From CAJQQY01 sp964352225 (GTDB lineage Bacteria; Bacteroidota; Bacteroidia; Chitinophagales; Saprospiraceae): a stretch of DNA of 25,278 nucleotides. Location of the stretch: contig CAYGRM010000047.1 of NCBI GenBank assembly GCA_964352225.1, forward strand, positions 1 through 25,278. Reading direction: 5' to 3'. Below the pieces are notes generated by a model, which saw only the letters and a program-made list of their open reading frames with translations, searched no databases and had not been told where the DNA came from. Of this stretch, positions 14,798-21,377 are shown in pieces; positions within the stretch are counted from its first letter, which is position 1, and each line of letters starts with the position of its first letter. A program made the position numbers and the translations under genes.

Positions 14798-16483
14798 ATG
14801 AAAAAATCAATTATTATAAAAACAATATTCTTCTCCTGTTCTTTTCTATTTTTTTCAAGCAATCTTTTTAGTCAAGAAGTTTGGAGTGGAATGGGGGATG
14901 GAACATCTTGGAATGATGCAGCTAATTGGGAGTCAAATACAGTTCCAGCAGCAGGTGCCTTAGTTGAGATTGGAAAAGATGTTACCATCACAGGGACTGC
15001 AACTGATGGACCTAGTCGAATAAGTATTAAAGCAAATAGAACGGTAACACTTGATTTGGATTTGACAATTGGTGACGGAGTAATTGAAGACCAAGGAATA
15101 ACAGTTTCCTCAAAGTCAACTTTAAATTTGGGAGGTTCTAATAATGTCACTTTTAATTTTAACCAGCCAAGTAACAAACAAGGAATTGCCGTTTTTGGAG
15201 GTTCAGATAGTGTAACTGTTAATATCTTACCAACTACGACGCTTCAAATAAATTCTGGATTGAATGGGATTAATATTTCCAATTCCAATTCTCAATTAAA
15301 TAATAACGGAACAATTAATATTGAAAATCAAGTAAAAAATGGAATAAAAACCTTTGGTACTTTTTTCAATAATGGAAATATCAATATCACAAATACTATC
15401 ACAGATGCTATTCAAGTGACAGGAGGTTCTTTCGAGAATTCTATAATGGGAACTGTAACTGCTTCTACTGCTGGAGATGATGTAATTGAATTGTTAGGAG
15501 ATTGTGTTTTTACCAATTTTGGAATTTTGGATTTGGTCGCACAAGATTCTTCCTCTTCTGGTAACAATGCAATAGCAGTTGGAAAAGATACCACCCTAGC
15601 TACTTTTATTAATGAAATGAGTGGAATTGTAATGGCTAACGGAGGATTAGATACAACTGGAAGAGCTATCTCTGTCAATGCCCTTGGAACATTAAGTAAT
15701 CTTGGAGCGATTGAGTTGAGTGGAGGTTTTCCAAAATCTAGAATTTATAATCGAGGAAATACGACTAATGAATTAGGTGGGATTATTGATTTGCAAGATG
15801 GAAGAATGAATATCAATCAAGGAACATTTACCAATAATGGATTAGTGCAAACGACCATAGTTGGTTCAGGGATTTTCACTAATGGAGCAGCAATTAATAA
15901 TGCATTTTTCGACTATGCGAATAGTAATAATTTTTCCAGCGGAATGGGAACAATTACGGATAATGGAGTTAATGTAAATAATGCAACTGTTGATGCTTCT
16001 GGAAATTGTACGATTGATATTGCTGAGGCAATTTATGAATATTTTAATGATAATAATTCTTTAGGATTTACTGACGCAAATGGAGCACTTACCTTTGCTG
16101 ATAGTTCGTTGACAGGAGATTCTATTTTGTTGACAACAACATTTGACGGAATAGAAATTACAGTTATCAATATTTGTTCTCAAGCAATTATGGATACGAC
16201 GAGTACTTCTATTTTTACTCCAACTCAAGCAAAGACTTTATTCTTATTTCCATCATTGGTGAGTCACCATGATGCCTTGGTCATAGATTTATCAGAATTT
16301 AATGAGCATGAAAAATTCGATTTTGATGTGATTGATTTAAATGGCAATATTGTCAATTCATTTTTTACGAATGGAGGAACCGATTTTTCTTTAAATATAA
16401 ATGACCTCTCGCATGGAATGTATTTTATTAGAAGTCAAAATTCAACTTCAAATTTTATTGGCAAATTTATAATAGCGAGATAG
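14798..16483 (+). CDS. Secreted beta-helix surface protein with T9SS sorting domain (tandem family member 1)
   Basis: This 561-residue exported protein has a signal peptide ending near NLFSQ (~26). It opens with WSGMGDGTSWNDAANWE ... VPAAGALVEIG, the entry motif shared by this tandem trio. The body (about 80-420) is built of short repeats rich in Asn, Gly, Thr, Ile and Val of the type N-N-G-T-I-N-I ... N-G-I, consistent with a parallel beta-helix. A family-specific domain (NNAFFDYANS ... CTIDIAEAIYEYF, about 365-440) precedes the C-terminus. From ~480 the chain has a Por-type sorting domain (TLFLFPS, FDVIDLNGNIV, LSHGMYFI, GKFIIAR), so T9SS export and surface anchoring or release are expected. 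It lacks the fibronectin-like module present in the next two paralogs. No catalytic motif is recognisable; an adhesin, glycan-binding or matrix protein is the likeliest role. Confidence 0.85.
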   Translation: MKKSIIIKTIFFSCSFLFFSSNLFSQEVWSGMGDGTSWNDAANWESNTVPAAGALVEIGKDVTITGTATDGPSRISIKANRTVTLDLDLTIGDGVIEDQGITVSSKSTLNLGGSNNVTFNFNQPSNKQGIAVFGGSDSVTVNILPTTTLQINSGLNGINISNSNSQLNNNGTINIENQVKNGIKTFGTFFNNGNINITNTITDAIQVTGGSFENSIMGTVTASTAGDDVIELLGDCVFTNFGILDLVAQDSSSSGNNAIAVGKDTTLATFINEMSGIVMANGGLDTTGRAISVNALGTLSNLGAIELSGGFPKSRIYNRGNTTNELGGIIDLQDGRMNINQGTFTNNGLVQTTIVGSGIFTNGAAINNAFFDYANSNNFSSGMGTITDNGVNVNNATVDASGNCTIDIAEAIYEYFNDNNSLGFTDANGALTFADSSLTGDSILLTTTFDGIEITVINICSQAIMDTTSTSIFTPTQAKTLFLFPSLVSHHDALVIDLSEFNEHEKFDFDVIDLNGNIVNSFFTNGGTDFSLNINDLSHGMYFIRSQNSTSNFIGKFIIAR

Positions 16484-16486
16484 TTT

Positions 16487-16514
16487 TTTTGCTAAAAAGA
16501 GCAAAACGTTTTTT
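16487..16514 (+). terminator. Short intrinsic terminator after beta-helix gene 1
   Basis: TTTTGC (16487-16492) pairs with GCAAAA (16501-16506), followed by CG and six Ts. It begins three bases after the stop codon, a typical intrinsic-terminator position, although the stem is short. Confidence 0.5.
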
Positions 16515-16633
16515 AATTTAAATGTTTGCTTAGTCATCAAAGTAAAAGCTCTAGGAAGACTTATAAGTATTCCGTTAGAGCTAAAATTATAAACAATGAA
16601 ATCTCTTTTCATTTTTCACAAAACTATATAACC

Positions 16634-18544
16634 ATGAAAAAAAATTTACTTTTTATCGGATTATTACTTTTAGGCTTTTCTGGATTTTCTCAAACGACAG
16701 TTACTTGGATTGGTGGAGCATTAGGGGATTGGAGTGATGGCACTCAATGGGATTTAGGAAGCGAACCTGCAGCAGGAGACTTAGTCGTTATAAATGCTTC
16801 ATCTCATACTGGAGATTTTATAAGAATTGAAGGAACTCAAAATAATGTGCCTGCTCAAATTAAAGTGACAGGTGGAAAAACATTGACGCTTGATCTTGAT
16901 TTGACGGTAGGTAATGGAACAGATGACTACCATGGTTTACAAATCAATGATTTGAGCCAAATTAACATTGGAGTAGCTGGTGGAACTGGGAGAACTGTTA
17001 CCATAAATGCTCCTTCTACTAAAGATGGAGTACGTTTTAATAATAATTTGACTAGTGCTGACAAAGGTAAAATGAATATTCGAGGCGGTTCAATGCTTAC
17101 GATTAATTCAGGAAGAGATGGAATCTCATCATCTTCAAGTACTAATGATGCTACAAGAATTGATAATGAAGGAACTATTAATATTTCAGGGGTGACCAAT
17201 AATGGGATTAATCTAGCAGAAACACTCTTTGAAAATAATGGTACTGTCAATATATCGGTTTTTGGACAGGATGCTATTCGACTTGGACAAATTGACGCTA
17301 ATGGTAATGGCTCATCAGTTAATGCAGGTCGGTTTGATAATTATGGACCTCTAAATATTACCATCCCCGCGGGTGCTGGTTCAGGGGATAGAGCTATTGA
17401 CGCTTATGGAGGTTCTACTACTGTAGGTAGGCTTAGAAATTTTAACACCTTGACAATAGATGAAGGTGGAAACGGTCCTCAAACCATTGGTCTAATTGGA
17501 GGTGAATTGAGAAATGAAGCTGGAGCAACTTTAAATATTGGAGATGGAAGATTGAGAATTGAAACTGATGATAATTCAGTTGCAGGTAAATTTATTAATG
17601 AAGGCTTATTTTTAAAAGATACTGATTCACAATCAGGAATTTTTATTGATGCTTCTGGCGGTACTGCTACGAATAGAGCTTTCTTCAAATATGGAAGTAC
17701 TCTTGGTAGTACAATACTTTTTAGTAACCAAGGTGGAAATGCAAATGGTATAAATGTAAATGAGGTACAAGATTTAGGTGGGATGCTATCCGCAGATTTA
17801 GGAAATGTCTCCTATTCTTATAATCATGGTGGAGCTTTCTATGGGACTTCAGATGCAACAGGGTTATTGACTTTACCATTGTCGCAACTTGATGGTAACC
17901 AAACTACTACTGAGCAACTCGTAGTTGTCGAATATCCAAGCATTGCAATTTCTATCACCAATGCAAATGCAGATGCTTATGTGACTCCACTTCCAATTGA
18001 TTTGATTTCTTTTGATGCAAAATTACAGGGCAGATCGGTAATGATTTTTTGGCAAACTGCTTCTGAATTGAATAATGATTTTGTTGCAGTAGAACATAGT
18101 GAAGATGGAATTTTATTTCAGGAAATAGGTAGAGTAGAAGGGGAAGGTGATTTTAATACTTTACAGAATTATGAATTAGAACATAATAACCCCGCAACTG
18201 GATTCAATTATTATCGATTACGTCAAGTTGATTTTGATGGAAAAATGGAGTTGAGTGATATTATTCAGGTTCAAGTCAATAGAACTAAAAATGAGGCTAC
18301 ATTAAATGTTTACCCAACAATCGCTACTGACGGAATTGAAATAAATATTGACCTTGCTGATTTTTTAGATGAAAAAATAAATATTGAAATAATAAATATG
18401 AATGGACAGGTTGTAAAAACGGTACAAGGAATCGGAGGTTCAAATTTATTATTGTCGACTGATAATTTTCCTGATGGGATGTTCTTTGTAAAAGTAAATG
18501 GAATTTTCCCAACCTCACAGATAGGAAGATTTATTAAAAAATAA
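16634..18544 (+). CDS. Secreted beta-helix surface protein with Fn3-like module and T9SS sorting domain (tandem family member 2)
   Basis: This 636-residue exported protein is read from ATG 16634. An in-frame ATG at 16526 would put 36 charged residues ahead of the obvious signal peptide MKKNLLFIGLLLLGFSGFSQ, so the later start is chosen. The mature N-terminus TWIGGALGDWSDGTQWD...PAAGDLVVI matches members 1 and 3. Beta-helix-like Asn/Gly repeats run from about 80 to 370 (EGTINIS, NNGTVNIS, NFNTLTI). The shared NRAFFKYGS ... NGINVNEV segment follows. Residues 453-552 are the common Bacteroidota module LPIDLISFDAKL ... YYRLRQVDFDGKMELSDI, and the last ~82 residues are a T9SS sorting domain (NVYPTIATDG ... 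INMNGQVVKT ... DGMFFVKVNG ... GRFIKK). No enzyme motif is seen. The module at 453 onward is nearly the same at DNA level in the next gene, suggesting recent duplication or gene conversion. Confidence 0.87.
   Translation: MKKNLLFIGLLLLGFSGFSQTTVTWIGGALGDWSDGTQWDLGSEPAAGDLVVINASSHTGDFIRIEGTQNNVPAQIKVTGGKTLTLDLDLTVGNGTDDYHGLQINDLSQINIGVAGGTGRTVTINAPSTKDGVRFNNNLTSADKGKMNIRGGSMLTINSGRDGISSSSSTNDATRIDNEGTINISGVTNNGINLAETLFENNGTVNISVFGQDAIRLGQIDANGNGSSVNAGRFDNYGPLNITIPAGAGSGDRAIDAYGGSTTVGRLRNFNTLTIDEGGNGPQTIGLIGGELRNEAGATLNIGDGRLRIETDDNSVAGKFINEGLFLKDTDSQSGIFIDASGGTATNRAFFKYGSTLGSTILFSNQGGNANGINVNEVQDLGGMLSADLGNVSYSYNHGGAFYGTSDATGLLTLPLSQLDGNQTTTEQLVVVEYPSIAISITNANADAYVTPLPIDLISFDAKLQGRSVMIFWQTASELNNDFVAVEHSEDGILFQEIGRVEGEGDFNTLQNYELEHNNPATGFNYYRLRQVDFDGKMELSDIIQVQVNRTKNEATLNVYPTIATDGIEINIDLADFLDEKINIEIINMNGQVVKTVQGIGGSNLLLSTDNFPDGMFFVKVNGIFPTSQIGRFIKK
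17991..18250 (+). repeat. Homologous DNA block shared with 19797-20056 (copy A)
   Basis: This 260-bp stretch, encoding LPIDLISFDAKL through DFDGKME, aligns with 19797-20056 without gaps at a constant offset of 1806 bp. It includes identical runs longer than 30 bases near its 3' end. Similarity is much lower in the flanking beta-helix and sorting-domain sequence. Confidence 0.8.
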
Positions 18545-18588
18545 AAAACAGAATTTTATACTAAGTTGAATTGTAGGACGACCCGTAA

Positions 18589-18616
18589 AACGTCTAACGT
18601 TTAACGTCAAACGAAT
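18589..18616 (+). repeat. Heptamer direct repeat (AACGTNN, three and a half units)
   Basis: AACGTCT, AACGTTT, AACGTCA and AACGAAT follow one another with a 7-base period in the gap between beta-helix genes 2 and 3. The array also contains the palindrome CGTTT-AACGTC-AAACG. Its role is unknown; it may be a dispersed intergenic repeat. Confidence 0.65.
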
Positions 18617-18663
18617 AAAATCTACTCTTCAAAAACGAATTTATCATATTCAATTTATTAAAC

Positions 18664-18705
18664 TAAAGAAGAATCAATTTTTCAAAACGAATTGATTCTT
18701 CTTTA
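18664..18705 (+). terminator. Perfect 16-bp inverted repeat just upstream of beta-helix gene 3
   Basis: TAAAGAAGAATCAATT (18664-18679) and AATTGATTCTTCTTTA (18690-18705) are exact reverse complements with a 10-base loop. The structure ends 13 bases before the ATG at 18719. No long T-run follows, so besides termination of the upstream gene it could be an attenuator, an mRNA-stabilising 5' hairpin or an operator. Confidence 0.5.
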
Positions 18706-18718
18706 AAATCTCAAAATT

Positions 18719-20338
18719 ATGAAAAGAATTGTACTCTTTTTTACCACCCTTTTATTGTCAATAAACATGTGTTTTTCACTTACCACCAACTGGACAGGAA
18801 CTGCTGGGGATGGTGATTGGAGTAACGCAGCTAACTGGGATAATGGTGTCCCAGGTGTTAATGATGAAGCCGCATTTAATATTGATGCTACGATTACTTC
18901 TGCAACTGGTACTCCTCAGATTTCTCGATTATTTATTTTCGGAGGATCAGCAAGAATGATTGTTTTAAATATTAATTTAGATATTAATGGAAAAGGAATT
19001 GCGGATCGAGCTGTTCAAGTCAATGCAGGGCAACTTACTTTAGGTGCAGGTTTTACATTTAATATTGAAGGTGCAACTGGGCAAGATGGAATTTATACTA
19101 ATAATTCTAATGCTCTTTTGACTAACAATGGAACAGTTACGGTTACCGTTACCGACGATGATGGAATAAATTTGAATTCAGGAAACATAGTAAACAATGG
19201 AACTCTCACTATTAACGGAGGAGTAAACGATCAACGTTTATTACTTATTAATAATGGAACGCTAACCAATAATGCAACTTTTACTTTGACCGGTGGAAAA
19301 CAATTTAGTCGAGGACAAATTAATGACGTAGGAACTTTTATAAATGCGAAAGGAGCCACTCTTGACTCTGAGGATGGAAGAATAAAAGTGAACACTACTG
19401 GTACATTTACCAATAACGGATATTTTACTTCTACCATCAGTACTCCACTTCGAGCAGATGTAGGAGGAGGAGCCAATATCACGAATAATGCTTTTTTCAA
19501 ATATAGTTCTAGTGCAAATGTTTTTGTAGATGATGGTTCAATAGAGGTTGGAACTGATAATGGAATAGACTTAAATGATGTTACAGAAAATACGATTGAC
19601 TTTGGAACAAGTTGTACAGCGGATATTGCTCAAGTAGATTACGAATGGTTTAGTGGAGCAACATCTGCAGGTACTGCAACTGCCACAGGAAGTTTAACTT
19701 TGACAGCTGGAACTCTTCCTGCTGATCCAACTACTATCTCACCTGATGGACTTGCAGCAGTTGTTATTACTATTCAAAATTTTTGTTTAGCTGCTCTTCC
19801 GATTGATTTGATTTCTTTTGATGCGAAATTAAGAAATGAATCTGTGATGATCTTTTGGCAGACTGCTTCTGAATTGAATAATGATTATATGGTTGTAGAG
19901 CATAGTATGAATGGAGATGATTTCGAAGAGGTTGGGAGAGTTGCTGGAGCAGGTACATCTAATGATTTGAATAATTATGAATTGGAACATAAAAATCCTA
20001 AAACTGGATTTAACTATTACAGATTACGTCAAGTTGATTTTGATGGAAAAATGGAATATAGTAAAATAGTTCAAGTGAAATTGAATTTTCAAGATGCGCC
20101 AATTCGAGTTTATCCAACTGTTGTCGAAAATGAATTGACTATTGATTTTTCAAATCTTGATCTTGAAAAAATTAATATTCAAGTCTTAAATATGAGTGGT
20201 CAAGTTTTGAAAAATATCGAAAATGAATCAAATATAAATGTATTGTTACAAATGAGTCAATTAAATAGTGGAATGTATTTAATTAGAATTAGTGGAAATG
20301 GATTGACTACTCAAACACACCGATTTATCAAAAAATAA
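18719..20338 (+). CDS. Secreted beta-helix surface protein with Fn3-like module and T9SS sorting domain (tandem family member 3)
   Basis: This 539-residue exported protein has signal peptide MKRIVLFFTTLLLSINMCFS. The mature N-terminus is TTNWTGTAGDGDWSNAANWDNGVPGVNDEAAF, the clearest version of the trio's opening motif. The beta-helix part is shorter than in members 1 and 2 (about 75-265) with repeats such as NNGTVTV, NNGTLTI and NNATFTL. The family segment NNAFFKYSSS ... DNGIDLNDV ... CTADIAQVDYEWF precedes the Fn3-like module starting at residue 360 (LPIDLISFDAKL). The T9SS sorting domain occupies about 460-539 (RVYPTVVENELTIDF, VLNMSGQVLKN, LNSGMYLIRISGNG, HRFIKK). It is followed by a strong terminator. 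The shortened helix and shared C-terminal module indicate family evolution by repeat loss and gain plus C-terminal exchange. The function is not recognisable; cell-surface binding is inferred. Confidence 0.87.
   Translation: MKRIVLFFTTLLLSINMCFSLTTNWTGTAGDGDWSNAANWDNGVPGVNDEAAFNIDATITSATGTPQISRLFIFGGSARMIVLNINLDINGKGIADRAVQVNAGQLTLGAGFTFNIEGATGQDGIYTNNSNALLTNNGTVTVTVTDDDGINLNSGNIVNNGTLTINGGVNDQRLLLINNGTLTNNATFTLTGGKQFSRGQINDVGTFINAKGATLDSEDGRIKVNTTGTFTNNGYFTSTISTPLRADVGGGANITNNAFFKYSSSANVFVDDGSIEVGTDNGIDLNDVTENTIDFGTSCTADIAQVDYEWFSGATSAGTATATGSLTLTAGTLPADPTTISPDGLAAVVITIQNFCLAALPIDLISFDAKLRNESVMIFWQTASELNNDYMVVEHSMNGDDFEEVGRVAGAGTSNDLNNYELEHKNPKTGFNYYRLRQVDFDGKMEYSKIVQVKLNFQDAPIRVYPTVVENELTIDFSNLDLEKINIQVLNMSGQVLKNIENESNINVLLQMSQLNSGMYLIRISGNGLTTQTHRFIKK
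19797..20056 (+). repeat. Homologous DNA block shared with 17991-18250 (copy B)
   Basis: This is the partner of copy A at constant offset 1806 bp. It encodes the LPIDLISFDAKL ... DFDGKME module of beta-helix gene 3. Third-position differences are scattered in the 5' half, and the last ~35 bases are essentially identical. Confidence 0.8.
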
Positions 20339-20366
20339 ATTCTTATAATAATTGTGTTTTTGTTTG

Positions 20367-20418
20367 AACTCCTGAATTAAAATTGAAAAGCTTCAATTAA
20401 ATTTAGGAGTTTTTTTTT
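20367..20418 (+). terminator. Strong intrinsic terminator after beta-helix gene 3
   Basis: AACTCCTGAATTAAAATTGAA (20367-20387) pairs with TTCAATTAAATTTAGGAGTT (20392-20411) around a 4-base loop, with one or two mismatches. The T-run extends to 20418. It separates the beta-helix tandem from the esterase gene, whose ATG is 18 bases further on. Confidence 0.85.
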
Positions 20419-20436
20419 GATTAAAAAATCAAATTT

Positions 20437-21321
20437 ATGATAAATAAAATAATAGGATTAATAGTTATTAGTCTCTTGTCTTTAGGTTGTTTAAGTACAA
20501 AAGTAATATCGCAGGAAGTTGCGAAGAAAAAGAAAGTCTTCCTTCTCGCTGGACAATCAAATATGGAAGGAAGAGCTAACGGAGATAAATTAAGTATAGA
20601 AGATTTAGCTAGACTTAAAAAAGCAGGAAACAATGTTACGCTGTTTTATAATCATGAGCCTCCCGTTTCTTTGCAACTTTCTACGCCTAAAAAATACATT
20701 CAAAAGAAATTTGGTTTGGAAAAAAACTTTGGCCCTGAAGTCTTTTTCGGAATAGAATTGTCAGAGAAATATCCTGATGAAGAATTTATTTTTATCAAAA
20801 GGTCGCAAGGTGGAACTTCCCTTTATGGCTGTTGGAATCCAAATTGGAGTGAAGAGAAAGCAGCGTTGATGAAGGAGGTGGACAAACCTAAATTGTATTT
20901 TGACTTCATCAATTATGCTAAAGAAGTACTAGCAAAATATGACCCTGCTGAATACGAAATTTGTGGAATGCTTTGGGTGCAAGGCGAAGCAGATAGTGGC
21001 ACGAGCAAAGGAAGAGGAACTAAACCTTCTGAAACTTATAGCGAGAATTTACGCACCTTAATTGCAGGAGTTCGTAAAGAATTTAATCAACCTGATTTAC
21101 CTTTTATGATGTTTCAAGTAGGGAATGGAAAAGTGGTGAAAGGTATGAAAGAGACTGCTAATCAAGATGCTTTTGTAAGTCTTATTCCTCAATCTAGAGA
21201 TAAATCCTCTTCAGATTTTTATCAAAAAAACCCTCCTCCAATTGGACATTATATTGCAAGTAGTATGAAGCGGATAGGGGAGCAGTTTTTTAAAATTTAT
21301 GAAAAAGAATATGCTAAGTGA
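20437..21321 (+). CDS. SASA/CE6-type carbohydrate acetylesterase lipoprotein (sialate O-acetylesterase / acetylxylan esterase-like)
   Basis: This 294-residue SGNH-type esterase is predicted to remove O-acetyl groups from sugars. A type II signal peptide with lipobox LSLGC gives lipidation at Cys18. The catalytic block I is VFLLAGQSNMEGRA with nucleophile Ser41. Later family blocks are FIKRSQGGTSLYGCW (about 119-133), MLWVQGEADSG (178-188, with the conserved Gln-Gly-Glu), and a C-terminal PPIGHYIASSMKRIGEQFF with candidate catalytic His271; Asp260 is a possible partner. This order fits the SASA domain/CE6 family (pectin- or xylan-type acetylesterases and sialate O-acetylesterases). The gene is flanked by a strong upstream terminator and a convergent gene, so it is probably transcribed alone from an unrecognised promoter overlapping the terminator region. 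A xylan-type target would fit the GH10 gene 9 kb upstream, but this is inference. Confidence 0.9.
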   Translation: MINKIIGLIVISLLSLGCLSTKVISQEVAKKKKVFLLAGQSNMEGRANGDKLSIEDLARLKKAGNNVTLFYNHEPPVSLQLSTPKKYIQKKFGLEKNFGPEVFFGIELSEKYPDEEFIFIKRSQGGTSLYGCWNPNWSEEKAALMKEVDKPKLYFDFINYAKEVLAKYDPAEYEICGMLWVQGEADSGTSKGRGTKPSETYSENLRTLIAGVRKEFNQPDLPFMMFQVGNGKVVKGMKETANQDAFVSLIPQSRDKSSSDFYQKNPPPIGHYIASSMKRIGEQFFKIYEKEYAK

Positions 21322-21376
21322 TTTTTTTTCTCCTGCAGATTTTCGCTGATTGTGGAGATCTGCGGAAGAAAAAAAC
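21322..21376. terminator. Bidirectional hairpin terminator built from the decamer repeat (copy 4)
   Basis: The 56-bp gap between convergent genes contains TTTTTTTTCTCCTGCAGAT on the left and ATCTGCGGAAGAAAAAA on the right. These pair as an imperfect stem with T-runs outward on both strands. Read on the minus strand, the left part is ATCAGCGAAAATCTGCAGGA, a clear copy of the PUL repeat core. The position fits termination of both the esterase (+) and the G8 gene (-). Confidence 0.6.
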
Positions 21377-21377
21377 A

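Noticed and set aside
16526..16633. ATG at 16526 as the start of beta-helix gene 2
   Set aside because: The 36 extra residues are charged and precede a clear signal peptide at 16634.
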